Below are positions 20,901 to 29,201 of a stretch of 64,000 nucleotides of DNA, one piece after another. Where the stretch lies: NCBI GenBank assembly GCA_947174785.1, contig CAMWKG010000003.1:61278-125277 (forward strand). Reading direction: 5' to 3'. Both the position numbers and the translations under genes were made by a program. The notes under the pieces were generated by a model. The model was not told the origin of the DNA, did not search any database, and saw nothing but the letters and a program-made list of their open reading frames with translations. This DNA comes from an uncultured Mollicutes bacterium. GTDB lineage: Bacteria > Bacillota_I > Bacilli_A > Acholeplasmatales > Anaeroplasmataceae. Each line of letters starts with the position of its first letter. Position 1 is the stretch's first letter.

Positions 20901-22484
20901 GAGACGGTATATTTTACAGGCTTAGAAGAAAACACAAAATATTCTATTTCTTCCTGCTATAAGGAAATAGAGCCAGTAGTATTTTCTATTCCCACTCAGG
21001 AAGAAACAAAGTTCACTTATGATTTTTGCTTTGTAGGATTCTGGATTATCTCTTATGGCGATGAATTATATCGTGTTCGTATGCAATATCAAGGGGATAC
21101 ATTATATACATGGTATGTAGGTAATTTTAATTATTTTGATAATATGAGATTTTGTCAATTTGCAATGCCAAATGAACTCAGTGATTATACAGTTATCGGA
21201 TGTGAAACACCTCTTTATAATATTACAGAAGATATTGATGTAGAGGTCATTCTTGTAAAGAAAAATCCAAATCAGGAAATTGTTGCCTTTTATGGCTTTC
21301 AGCAAGTTCTTCTTGACTATCAAGTTGTAGCAAGTGGAGCTACTGTTTCATATCCAGCTCCTCCAGCAACAGTGGAGTGGGGAAAATATACCTATACCTT
21401 TGATAGCTGGGCAGGTCCATATTCTATATATTATAATGGTGAGGTAAAGGTTTATAATGCTATCTACAAGTGTACAAATGAAACAGAGACCTCTAATCTA
21501 GTTTATCCATTAAAGTTCTATATTTTTACAGATAAGCTTTATAGAGAACGTATTGTATATTCTTACTCACAGTATTATGTTGATTATTCAGAAAGAATAT
21601 ATTTAGCAACAGGAGAAGATGTTACAAGCACATTAACCTTTACTCCAGCAAATGGAGCTGATTCCTTTAGCTATGGAGATTATTCTGGCTTACTTCCTGA
21701 CACCGAATATATCTATAAGGGTGTCCTTATCTATGATCTTTTAGATGGAAATGGAAACCAGACAAAGGAATACACATATTCCTTTAAAACAATGGCATTA
21801 AATGCAACTAAAAATGTAACAATCACATGTAAGAAGTCACCTCGTTATGCTTATTCTTTACAGGTTGCAGCGAATAAGAATAATTTCGATTCTTATATAT
21901 TCTTTTATGATCACTATGTAAGAGAATTGTATAATGATGAGCATATTGAATGGAAGGGCTATACTTTAGGATATCTAAAGGATACAGAGCCTGTATATAT
22001 TTATTATGCAGATAGAGAGACTTTAGATGATGATACAGTTATGACCTATGTATATCCTTCAAAATCCCTTTCCTATCAGCTTGATGAGATTAGAGAGGTT
22101 GAAATTGAAGATATAAGTGTTGAATATGTTATGGGGGAGCATGGGATATCTCATAGCTACATTACGGTTAAAGGAAAGAATGTAGCTTATGCAGACTTAA
22201 ACATTATGTGTCCTGCTGATTATCAAGAATTTGGAGGAGGTTTACCAAACGCTATTGCTATTGCTAACTATGAAAAGACAGTTTCGGATGATGAAGTAGT
22301 CTATGTTTGGTATGCTGCTTGGGAGCTAGGCGCTGAGCATCAATATGATTGCTTTTCAATGCGTGTTAGCGACATTCATTATATTGTAGCGGGTGAATCT
22401 CATTCTGGTTTTTGTCAGATTGCTGATGTAGAAACAGTAGACAATAAAACTATTGCTCATTTTACTATAGATATGTGGTATTAA
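17967..22484 (+). CDS. Large lipoprotein with Ig-like repeats and beta-sandwich modules
   Basis: The 1505-residue product starts with a lipoprotein signal (MKKVLICLSLIFLAVLAGC, lipobox LAGC) and a charged linker (KKKDIDKPNPDNENKD). At least five group-3 Ig-like units are visible (LYPVGSVFNSAGLVV, IYSIGQGLDLNGLKVYY, EFSGTEFQYNNLKVYG, YYVGDSVDLSNLKVLL, SFTGTGFNSNKLKAYA). Between the first and second units, residues about 215-350 look like a separate beta-sandwich, possibly carbohydrate-binding. The C-terminal 700 residues hold fibronectin-like stretches and a short WGKYTYTFDSWAG unit resembling the repeats of Listeria/Bacteroides surface proteins. The start has AAGGAAG upstream. It is the second gene of a lipoprotein pair. 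No enzyme motif is recognised. Confidence 0.8.
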   Translation: MKKVLICLSLIFLAVLAGCKKKDIDKPNPDNENKDPIIESIRVVDRSGKELKEDSVFAGLERTYDHSNIYVWTIYSNDTHKDVTKDATFSEVDLKEAKDEKITVSYDRFETSYTLHILENSVTSITVDYTNCKLLYPVGSVFNSAGLVVRGTFADGTTDSITDYKLSVGNSIADITTPFQTVGKKQIVVTCGKLTKEFDILVYQDNYTSSYDYKMDFLADEVILDEKGAYEFVTPFEAMNNAIATMHINHTHLETKEANGSDINHTYATETYHSFLAIPTEDGMEITLPYATDIFLLAGDLYGAKIYFKQGNQTYEAFGHNGNYTSQLYCSLEAGTYQLVSSKANVRLYNITFHSSRATASDIELDTKDMKKIYSIGQGLDLNGLKVYYVWEDGTKSIASTSSVSYRILNSNNNTVSSLDAEGTYTVIISLGNLSKRFNIEVTDNRRFRGIELDTTNVTKEFSGTEFQYNNLKVYGVAATGRELLTEGRDYEVTLSYDNQVVTGFTTPGTYIVTVTYIGTGCENNKGFYTVKYTKEVSRMSLDISAVKTEYYVGDSVDLSNLKVLLEYNDSNRDQLSLSSIKREIRKNGQSFTELSEVGTYEIIIKYQNFEEKFTITVSPQRVYERIELDTSEVTKSFTGTGFNSNKLKAYAIDTGGNRKEVSNGDLKVVLTLAGNEVSSFSSSGTYTVYVFYVGSIECTNDTASYDVTYTARRVQFGYSGPSVPLESWYEDIIYPINYSDYIKVPDDTYVFLGFGGDIEGQSFIKIYVEKKKTGSACTYTYVTPRYEYITSSTSASSPTIPSYLLKNNEIFDHYELDTQKSTANYKLYIAVCREEVVSPNVTIHSLTTASIDIPSTYTGTITVNGILTDSDGVEIPFTNLTQEFHSLDSNKQYTISGSIEANGSTAKILPTTFSTHVAGTLTSITEDQALRHISATSIEIDCAPYIHSLPNGYQLVGFQLIKETGEVVREEAYTLGMETVYFTGLEENTKYSISSCYKEIEPVVFSIPTQEETKFTYDFCFVGFWIISYGDELYRVRMQYQGDTLYTWYVGNFNYFDNMRFCQFAMPNELSDYTVIGCETPLYNITEDIDVEVILVKKNPNQEIVAFYGFQQVLLDYQVVASGATVSYPAPPATVEWGKYTYTFDSWAGPYSIYYNGEVKVYNAIYKCTNETETSNLVYPLKFYIFTDKLYRERIVYSYSQYYVDYSERIYLATGEDVTSTLTFTPANGADSFSYGDYSGLLPDTEYIYKGVLIYDLLDGNGNQTKEYTYSFKTMALNATKNVTITCKKSPRYAYSLQVAANKNNFDSYIFFYDHYVRELYNDEHIEWKGYTLGYLKDTEPVYIYYADRETLDDDTVMTYVYPSKSLSYQLDEIREVEIEDISVEYVMGEHGISHSYITVKGKNVAYADLNIMCPADYQEFGGGLPNAIAIANYEKTVSDDEVVYVWYAAWELGAEHQYDCFSMRVSDIHYIVAGESHSGFCQIADVETVDNKTIAHFTIDMWY

Positions 22485-22514
22485 GTTATTTGTAATTTTT
22501 ATAAGAAAAGTATA

Positions 22515-22556
22515 AACAGAGGTATTATGGATTTTCATAGTAACTCTGTTTTTTCT
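22515..22556 (+). terminator. Terminator after the lipoprotein pair
   Basis: AACAGAG (22515-22521) pairs with CTCTGTT (22544-22550); the inner TATG/CATA extends the stem, and TTTTTTCT follows. Confidence 0.75.
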
Positions 22557-22565
22557 AAAAAAATA

Positions 22566-22594
22566 TTTACATTTTATTTATTTTGGTGTATTAT
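22566..22594 (+). promoter_or_regulatory. Sigma-A promoter of the ileS T-box transcript
   Basis: TTTACA (22566-22571) and TATTAT (22589-22594) are separated by 17 bp. They sit directly upstream of the T-box leader and downstream of the previous terminator. Confidence 0.65.
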
Positions 22595-22607
22595 ATGTAT
22601 AGAAAAA

Positions 22608-22828
22608 TCTGAGAAATTAGACGAAGATATGTCGTGGAATTAGAGAACTATTGGTTGGTGAAAAATAGGAGAAGCGCATATTTTGGATCACTAATGGAGA
22701 TGATACATGCAAAGTGTATTCGTTTTAGCTCTGCGTTAAAGAGAAATGAGTGCTTGAAATAAATTTTTATTTCTTGAACAAGGGTGGTACCACGTAACAA
22801 ATGCGTCCTTTGATTAGGACGCTTTTTA
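22608..22828 (+). ncRNA. T-box leader (tRNA-Ile sensing) upstream of ileS
   Basis: The hallmark T-box sequence AGGGTGGTACCACG is at 22781-22794. Stem I is recognisable: TTAG near 22617 can pair with CTAA at 22691-22694, a GGTTGGTGAAAAATAG element marks its apical part, and the codon just 5' of CTAA is ATC (22687-22689), a good candidate isoleucine specifier. An intrinsic terminator follows: GCGTCCT (22803-22809) / AGGACGC (22816-22822) then TTTTTAT. The family mechanism is known: uncharged tRNA-Ile stabilises the antiterminator and permits ileS transcription. The full fold was not computed. Confidence 0.93.
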
Positions 22829-22847
22829 TATTTTAGGAGGAAAAAAT

Positions 22848-25544
22848 ATGGATTACAAAGATACTTTGTTTATGGGAAAAACAGATTTTGAAATGCGAGG
22901 GAACTTAAATGTTAAGGAACCTAATATTCAAAAGAAATGGCATGATATGCACCTATATGAAGAGGTAATAAAGAAGAATGCAAATAAGAGGGAATATACG
23001 CTTCATGATGGACCTCCTTATGCAAATGGAGATATTCATTTAGGACATGCATTAAACAAGATTTTAAAGGATTTTGTTGTACGTTATAAAAACATGAATG
23101 GATTTAAATCTGTTTATATTCCTGGTTGGGATACACATGGATTACCTATTGAAAATCAACTCCAAAAGTCTGGTGTAAAGCGCAAGGAAATGAGTACAGC
23201 AGATTTTAGAAAGCTATGTGAAGAATATGCTTATAAGCAGGTTGAACGTCAAAAGACAGGATTCTTAAGACTTGGAGTTTTAGGTGATTTTGATCATCCT
23301 TATATCACTTTACAAAAGGACTATGAGAAGGACCAAATAATGATTTTTGCTAAAATGGCAGAACGTGGTTTAATCTATAAAGGATTAAAGCCAGTATACT
23401 GGTCTTACTCTAGCGAATCTGCTTTAGCAGAAGCAGAAATAGAATATCAGGATAAGGAGGATTTCTCTATTTATTTTAGCCTTCCTATCGTAGATAATAA
23501 GGAGTTAGAGGGTACATCCTTCTTAGTATGGACAACAACACCTTGGACTCTTCCAGCAAATTTAGCAGTTTGTGCTGGTCCTGCAATTGATTATGTTCTT
23601 GCAAAAACGGATAAAGGAAGCTTTATTTTTGGTCTTGAGCTTTTAGATAAACTCAAGGAACTATTAGAGCTTGGAACAGTAGAAGTACTAAAGCACTATA
23701 AGGGAACAGATTTAGAAGGCTTAAAATATAAGCATCCTCTTTATGATAGAATTTCTCCTTGTATTTTAGGAGATTATGTTTCCACCTCTGATGGTACAGG
23801 TTTAGTCCATATCGCTCCTGGACATGGTGAAGATGACTATATGGTTGGTAAAAACTATGGCTTAGATATTTTATGTCCAGTAGATTATCGTGGCTATATG
23901 ACAAAAGAAGCAGGCCAGTATGAAGGGATGTTTTATCAGGATTGTAATATGAAGGTCATTGAGGATATGGAAGCATGTGGCTGCTTATTAAAGACTGTAA
24001 AGATTTGTCATAGCTATCCACATGACTGGAGAACACATAAGCCTGTCATCTTTAGAGCAACACCACAATGGTTTGCCTCCATTGACCCAATTAAGGATGA
24101 TATTTTAGATGCTATTTCTAAAACGACATGGAATCCAAAATGGGGAGATGTTCGTATTTCCAATATGATTAAGGATCGTCATGATTGGTGTATTTCAAGA
24201 CAAAGAGCTTGGGGTGTACCTATTCCAATTTTCTATGCTGAAAATGGTGAACCTGTTTTGGATCAAAAAGTATTTGCTCATATTGCTGATTTATTTGGAG
24301 AGTATGGTTCAAATATTTGGTTCCAAAAGGAAGCTAAAGAATTATTACCTGAAGGCTATACGCATCCAGGTAGTCCAAATGGTATTTTCACAAAAGAAAA
24401 GGATATTATGGATGTTTGGTTTGATAGTGGCTCCTCTTATATGCTATTGAATAGAAGAGGATTATCCTATCCAGCAGATTTATATTTAGAAGGTTCTGAT
24501 CAGTACCGTGGATGGTTTAATGCCTCTGTAATTACAGGTGTTGCAACTACTGGAATGGCTCCATTTAAAACAGTTGTATCTCATGGATTTACACTAGATG
24601 GTACAGGCGTTAAAATGAGTAAATCCTTAGGAAACACAGTTGATCCTATTAAGGCATGTAATGAGTATGGAGCTGATATCCTAAGATTGTGGGTTGCATC
24701 CATTGAGTATCGTGCAGATATGCCATTATCTAAAGATATCCTAAAGCAAGTATCTGAATCTTATCGTAAGATAAGAAACACTTTACGTTTCTTAATGGCA
24801 AATACCTCTGATTTCAATCCCAAAAATGCATTACCTTATGAAGAATTAACTCATGTAGATCAATATATGCATATTAAGCTTCAAAGATTTATCAATGATA
24901 TTAAGAAGCATTATGATAACTTTGACTTTGGTGAGGTATATCGTGCTACAAATAGCTACATTGCTAATACTCTTTCAGCCTTCTATTTAGACTTTACAAA
25001 AGATATTCTATACATTGAGGCACCTACTAGCAAGAAGAGATTATCTTGTCAGACAGTATTTTATGAAGTGTTAGATGCATTAATGAAGCTACTAGCTCCA
25101 ATTTTACCACATACGATGAGTGAAGCCTATGACCTACTTCCAAGTAAAACAGAAAAGGATATTTATCTAACAGATATGCCTGTAGCACAAGAAGTAGATG
25201 AAAATTTAGAACAGACATTTGATAGCTTCATGAAGTATCGTGATGAAATTCTTAAATCCTTAGAAGAAGCACGTGCTGCAAAGATTATAGGAAAGAGCTT
25301 TAATGCAAAACTAACTTTAACCTTAGATGCAAAGGCTAGAAAGATTTTTGATAGCCTAGATTCTGATTTAGCTCAAATCTTAATTGTTTCCCAACTTGAG
25401 CTCAAGGATGGAGAAAGCTTTAGTGTTTTAGTAGAAAAAGCAGCAGGCCCTACATGTGAGCGTTGTTGGATGATTGTTCCAACTGTAAACACAAATGGAT
25501 TATGTCCAAGATGTGAAGTAATTGTTAAAAATTTAACAAAGTAG
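22848..25544 (+). CDS. ileS: Isoleucyl-tRNA synthetase
   Basis: This cytoplasmic class I aminoacyl-tRNA synthetase charges tRNA-Ile and edits valine. The 898-residue length matches the Bacillus-type enzyme. The HIGH motif is HLGH at residues 64-67 (within DGPPYANGDIHLGHALNK), and KMSKS is at 589-593 (GVKMSKSLGN). The tryptophan-rich editing domain shows WTTTPWTLPAN, and a C-terminal zinc finger is present (CERCW...CPRC). The start follows TAGGAGGAAAAAAT. Expression should respond to tRNA-Ile charging through the T-box immediately upstream. Confidence 0.98.
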   Translation: MDYKDTLFMGKTDFEMRGNLNVKEPNIQKKWHDMHLYEEVIKKNANKREYTLHDGPPYANGDIHLGHALNKILKDFVVRYKNMNGFKSVYIPGWDTHGLPIENQLQKSGVKRKEMSTADFRKLCEEYAYKQVERQKTGFLRLGVLGDFDHPYITLQKDYEKDQIMIFAKMAERGLIYKGLKPVYWSYSSESALAEAEIEYQDKEDFSIYFSLPIVDNKELEGTSFLVWTTTPWTLPANLAVCAGPAIDYVLAKTDKGSFIFGLELLDKLKELLELGTVEVLKHYKGTDLEGLKYKHPLYDRISPCILGDYVSTSDGTGLVHIAPGHGEDDYMVGKNYGLDILCPVDYRGYMTKEAGQYEGMFYQDCNMKVIEDMEACGCLLKTVKICHSYPHDWRTHKPVIFRATPQWFASIDPIKDDILDAISKTTWNPKWGDVRISNMIKDRHDWCISRQRAWGVPIPIFYAENGEPVLDQKVFAHIADLFGEYGSNIWFQKEAKELLPEGYTHPGSPNGIFTKEKDIMDVWFDSGSSYMLLNRRGLSYPADLYLEGSDQYRGWFNASVITGVATTGMAPFKTVVSHGFTLDGTGVKMSKSLGNTVDPIKACNEYGADILRLWVASIEYRADMPLSKDILKQVSESYRKIRNTLRFLMANTSDFNPKNALPYEELTHVDQYMHIKLQRFINDIKKHYDNFDFGEVYRATNSYIANTLSAFYLDFTKDILYIEAPTSKKRLSCQTVFYEVLDALMKLLAPILPHTMSEAYDLLPSKTEKDIYLTDMPVAQEVDENLEQTFDSFMKYRDEILKSLEEARAAKIIGKSFNAKLTLTLDAKARKIFDSLDSDLAQILIVSQLELKDGESFSVLVEKAAGPTCERCWMIVPTVNTNGLCPRCEVIVKNLTK

Positions 25545-25567
25545 AAAATGTAAATGAGTGAATAAAG

Positions 25568-25612
25568 AAATGTTTATAGACAAAATATAACTTATGTCTA
25601 TAAACATTTTTA
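25568..25612 (+). terminator. Terminator of ileS
   Basis: A perfect 15-bp stem, AAATGTTTATAGACA (25568-25582) / TGTCTATAAACATTT (25595-25609), is followed by TTATTT. Confidence 0.85.
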
Positions 25613-25628
25613 TTTCTCTATAGAAGTT

Positions 25629-25657
25629 TTGACAATTTCCTCTAAAAATGGTAAAAT
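25629..25657 (+). promoter_or_regulatory. Near-consensus promoter for the unknown gene and possibly deoCD
   Basis: A perfect TTGACA (25629-25634), a 17-bp spacer and TAAAAT (25652-25657), with TGG giving an extended -10. It lies 29 bp before the start at 25686. Confidence 0.85.
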
Positions 25658-25685
25658 AATGTAGATAGATTTGGTGGTGAAGGAT

Positions 25686-26540
25686 ATGCAGTTTAAATTC
25701 TATTATTTGAAAGAGGGTACGAGAGTTTTTGATCGTACAGAGCTTTTAACATATTTTCAATCTAATCCACATGTGACATTAGAAAGAAATGGAGAAAATA
25801 GAGATTATACATATCACCATCCAATATTAGATTTTGATGCACACTTTATACTTTCCTCAAAAAGTGCTATACCACATCTAGAGCGCTTGAATCCAAAGTA
25901 TTTTGATGTAAACTTCAGAGTAGAATTTGATATTAAGCTATCTACCTATTGTGTAGAACTCATCCTAGATATTGCAGATGAAATTGCCAAAATGTTTAAA
26001 TTTGCAGTGTATAATGAGTCTTATGAGGATGTAGTAACCTTTAGAAAGAATACCTTGGCTAAAACCTTTGACATTTGGAAAAATGCCTATAAGAATAAAA
26101 ATGAAGAAGAAATAGCAAGCTATAGTCGTATAGATCCTGCATTACTTTCTCAAATTTATAATTACATTTTAAGAAAACCAAAGCTAGAGGTTCTATTAGA
26201 TAGAAATAAAGTACAGATTTCTGATTATTTTTTTATGAGAGCTGATAAATCTAGAACAGCTTTTGTCTGTATGTCTTGGGATGGAGAAAACCCATTTATC
26301 ATTCCACCAGGGATAGATATCTTATATTATAATGATGCAAAATCTCCAAAGTATGTAGCTATGCAGGAGCTTGCAGTCAAGGCAGATAAGCTTCTTAAGA
26401 TGATTGATGGCTATGGGAATATTAAGATGGTAGATGTAAAGTCTATAGGTAAGCTAAGAAAAATTATAACCAAATCTAAATTTGCTCCCCTTACTGTGGA
26501 ATTAAAAGAAATCAAGCTTAAAAATATTTTAGATATTTAA
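25686..26540 (+). CDS. Unknown 284-residue protein upstream of deoC
   Basis: I do not recognise this family. The ATG at 25686 is preferred because GGTGGTGA lies just upstream; an in-frame TTG at 25671 is too close to the promoter. The product is soluble, without signal peptide or membrane helices, and alternates aromatic-rich beta and helical stretches (FKFYYLKEGTRVFDRTELL at the N-terminus; FVCMSWDGENPFIIPPGIDI near residue 203). It has its own near-consensus promoter and is followed by deoC after 31 bp without a terminator, so it may lead a three-gene operon with deoC and deoD. A link to nucleoside metabolism would be inference from position only. Confidence 0.75.
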   Translation: MQFKFYYLKEGTRVFDRTELLTYFQSNPHVTLERNGENRDYTYHHPILDFDAHFILSSKSAIPHLERLNPKYFDVNFRVEFDIKLSTYCVELILDIADEIAKMFKFAVYNESYEDVVTFRKNTLAKTFDIWKNAYKNKNEEEIASYSRIDPALLSQIYNYILRKPKLEVLLDRNKVQISDYFFMRADKSRTAFVCMSWDGENPFIIPPGIDILYYNDAKSPKYVAMQELAVKADKLLKMIDGYGNIKMVDVKSIGKLRKIITKSKFAPLTVELKEIKLKNILDI

Positions 26541-26571
26541 AAAAATATAAAGAAAAGAAAGGATAGAAAAT

Positions 26572-27225
26572 ATGGAAAAATCAAAGTATATTGATCACAC
26601 TAACTTAAAGGCAACAGCAACCTATGATGATATTTTAAAGCTTTGTAATGAGGCTAATGAGTATCATTTTGCTTCAGTATGTGTGAATCCAAGTAATGTA
26701 AGCTTAGCTCATAAGCTATTAACAGATACAGGAGTATTAACTTGTACAGTAGTAGGCTTTCCATTAGGAGCTACTCCAAGTGAAGTTAAAGCTTATGAAA
26801 CTACTAAGGCGATTGCTGATGGTGCTGATGAGATTGATATGGTCATCAATATTGGTATGGCAAAGGCTCATAACTGGGATTATGTTTATGAGGACATCAA
26901 GGCAGTAGTAGAAGCTGCTCATGGCGTTTTAGTAAAAGTCATTATTGAATGCTGCTATCTAACAGATGAAGAAAAGGTAGAGGCTTGTAAGGCTTCTATG
27001 AAGGCACATGCAGATTTTGTTAAGACTTCAACAGGCTTTGGCACAGGCGGTGCTACAGTTGAGGATGTTGCTTTAATGAAGAAGACTGTTGGAACGGTTT
27101 GCAAGGTAAAGGCAGCAGGCGGAATCCGTGATAAGAAAGCCTTTGAAGAAATGATTGCTGCTGGAGCTGATCGTATCGGATGTAGCTGTGGCGCTAAAAT
27201 AATGGAGGAATACAAGAATGAGTAA
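26572..27225 (+). CDS. deoC: Deoxyribose-phosphate aldolase
   Basis: The enzyme cleaves 2-deoxyribose-5-phosphate to glyceraldehyde-3-phosphate and acetaldehyde in cytoplasmic deoxynucleoside breakdown. The 217-residue length is typical of the Gram-positive form. Family landmarks are DHTNLK near the N-terminus, CTVVGFPLG at residues 58-66, the Schiff-base lysine K151 in [11 protein letters not shown], and K180 in [11 protein letters not shown]. The start follows AGAAAGGATAG. Its stop overlaps the start of deoD by 8 nt, so translation is coupled with the phosphorylase that supplies deoxyribose-1-phosphate. No phosphopentomutase gene is seen nearby. Confidence 0.96.
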   Translation: MEKSKYIDHTNLKATATYDDILKLCNEANEYHFASVCVNPSNVSLAHKLLTDTGVLTCTVVGFPLGATPSEVKAYETTKAIADGADEIDMVINIGMAKAHNWDYVYEDIKAVVEAAHGVLVKVIIECCYLTDEEKVEACKASMKAHADFVKTSTGFGTGGATVEDVALMKKTVGTVCKVKAAGGIRDKKAFEEMIAAGADRIGCSCGAKIMEEYKNE

Positions 27226-27940
27226 AATCCCTACACCACATATTGCTTGTGCAGATGCATCCATGATTGCAAAAACTGTATTGATGCCAGGCGATCCCCT
27301 TCGTGCGAAATTTATTGCAGATACATTTTTAACAGATGTTATATGCTTTACCTCTACAAGAAATATGTTTGGCTTTACAGGTAAGTACAACGGCAAAAGA
27401 ATTTCTGTTATGGGCTCTGGTATGGGTATGCCTTCCATCGGTATTTATTCTTATGAGTTGTTTGAATTCTATGGTGTTGAAACAATTATTAGAATTGGTT
27501 CTGCTGGATCTTATGATGCAGATTTAAAGGTGTATGATACAGTATTAGTAACAGAAGCATATTCTGAATCCTCTTTTGCAAAGACTGCCTTTGGAATGAG
27601 AGGAAAATCTTTAAAGAGTTCAAACTCAGTTAATAACAAGCTTAGAAAGGCTGCAGAGGATTTAGGTATTCCTCTTAAGGAAGCTAAGATTCATTCTAGT
27701 GATGTATTCTATTCCTCTAATCCAGATCACTGGAAGGATGTTCATGATACTTATGGCTGTAAATGTGTAGAAATGGAAAGCTTTGCTTTATTCGCAAATG
27801 CTAAGGCTACTGGAAAGAAGGCAGCTTGTTTATTGACCATATCTGATTCCTTTATTAGTCATGAGGTTACCTCTAGTGAAGAGCGTCAGAAAAACTTTAC
27901 AAATATGATGAAGATTGCTTTGGAGCTTGCAGGCAAATAA
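27218..27940 (+). CDS. deoD: Purine nucleoside phosphorylase, DeoD type
   Basis: The 240-residue product performs phosphorolysis of purine (deoxy)nucleosides to free base and (deoxy)ribose-1-phosphate. Recognisable segments are [18 protein letters not shown] near the N-terminus, [16 protein letters not shown] (phosphate and sugar site), RIGSAGSYD, and [12 protein letters not shown] with the conserved Met-Glu pair that contacts ribose. The catalytic Asp region is ISDSFISHE. The length matches hexameric DeoD enzymes. It overlaps deoC by 8 nt and has GGAGG upstream inside the deoC end. A terminator follows. Confidence 0.96.
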   Translation: MSKIPTPHIACADASMIAKTVLMPGDPLRAKFIADTFLTDVICFTSTRNMFGFTGKYNGKRISVMGSGMGMPSIGIYSYELFEFYGVETIIRIGSAGSYDADLKVYDTVLVTEAYSESSFAKTAFGMRGKSLKSSNSVNNKLRKAAEDLGIPLKEAKIHSSDVFYSSNPDHWKDVHDTYGCKCVEMESFALFANAKATGKKAACLLTISDSFISHEVTSSEERQKNFTNMMKIALELAGK

Positions 27941-27969
27941 GAAAGAAGATGCATATCTTCTTTTTTTTC
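27941..27969 (+). terminator. Terminator of deoCD
   Basis: AAGAAGAT (27943-27950), a GCAT loop and ATCTTCTT, followed by a run of T residues. Confidence 0.85.
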
Positions 27970-27998
27970 GAAAAAAATAATGGTAAGGAGGTCTTTTT

Positions 27999-29201
27999 AT
28001 GGATATCTATATCAAGCAAGAAAAGTTTCATCAGGTTATTCTTAAAAAATATTTTATAGCTCCCATTGTAAAGGAAGAACAAACTATAAGAAAATTTTTA
28101 TGCTATTACCAGGAGCTTGCCTGTAAGACCTATTCTACAGAAGCTAAAATGAACACTATCTTAGGAGATTTATATGATGCAAAATTTCATGTGTATTTGA
28201 CTACCTTTGGATCCTATAGTCTATTTGTTTATAGCTTATGTGCAGTTGATCCTTCCTATGTAGATGATGAAAAATATACTATTGAGCGTTTAAAAGAAGA
28301 ATTTGAAGCCTTTATAGAAGCAAAGATGAATTCTGCCTCAGCAAGCAAATTGCTATTTGAAAGAGCTTATGAAATCTTTGAAAGTGATTTGCTAAGCTTA
28401 AAAGAAAATATGCAAGCTATCTCTATAGAAAATGCATTATTGCATTATTTTAAAGGAACCTCAAGAGAATATACACGATATGGAACATTAGAGGATTTAG
28501 AAAAAATCACTCCTAGAAGTCTTTTCCTCTATTATCAAAAGCTAAAAAAAGAAGAAACCATCTCTATAGGTACTGGGCATTCTCCTATTAAAGAAGAAAC
28601 AAAGGATATTAAACTCACTCCTAAGAAAAATTATCTTTTTAAAAATCGAGGGAACCCACCACTTACCTTATCTGAAAAATGCAAAGGAAGACAATGCTAT
28701 TTAAATATTATATATGAAACAAATACTTTTTCAGATGACAAGTTTTTTTCAGCTTGCGCATTTTTAAATCAAATTTTAGGTGGAGGAGGCTCATCCTACT
28801 TATTTAGAAAAGTAAGAGAAAAGTATGGCTTATGCTATTCCATAAGCTCCTCCTATATGGGAGCATCTGGTATTATACTGATTACTTGTGTTTTAGATCC
28901 AAAGAATGTAAAAAAGGGAATATCAGCAATTGAAGAGGCTTTAGAGGAAATTCCAAAGCTGGATTTTGATTTAGAGGAAATTAGAAATATTTTTATATCA
29001 AAGGTACGTCTTCAAGAGGATTATCTAGATACCGCTATTGAAAACTATCTTATGGATACCTATTTTCTTGATACTCCTAAATCTTGCGATGTTATAAAGG
29101 ACTATAAAAATGTTACTAAGGATGATATTTTAGAGGTTTACAAGCGGTTAAAAAAATCCTTTGTATATGTTTTAGGAGGAAGAATACATGCAGAAAAATG
29201 A
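27999..29201 (+). CDS. M16 peptidase-like protein lacking the zinc motif (YmfF-like)
   Basis: This 400-residue protein has the M16 fold landmarks of the C-terminal half (ILGGGGSSYLFRKVREKYGLCYSISSSY near residue 260) but no HxxEH zinc-binding motif, so it should be the non-catalytic half of a two-protein peptidase. It overlaps by 14 nt the next gene, which keeps the zinc motif. The arrangement matches the YmfF/YmfH pair of Bacillus. The start has AAGGAGG 8 nt upstream. The natural substrate is not evident here. Confidence 0.85.
   Translation: MDIYIKQEKFHQVILKKYFIAPIVKEEQTIRKFLCYYQELACKTYSTEAKMNTILGDLYDAKFHVYLTTFGSYSLFVYSLCAVDPSYVDDEKYTIERLKEEFEAFIEAKMNSASASKLLFERAYEIFESDLLSLKENMQAISIENALLHYFKGTSREYTRYGTLEDLEKITPRSLFLYYQKLKKEETISIGTGHSPIKEETKDIKLTPKKNYLFKNRGNPPLTLSEKCKGRQCYLNIIYETNTFSDDKFFSACAFLNQILGGGGSSYLFRKVREKYGLCYSISSSYMGASGIILITCVLDPKNVKKGISAIEEALEEIPKLDFDLEEIRNIFISKVRLQEDYLDTAIENYLMDTYFLDTPKSCDVIKDYKNVTKDDILEVYKRLKKSFVYVLGGRIHAEK

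Noticed and set aside
27073..27438. A 121-residue minus-strand frame over deoC/deoD
   Set aside because: It lies wholly opposite two well-supported enzymes and has no SD or family signal; it is a shadow frame.
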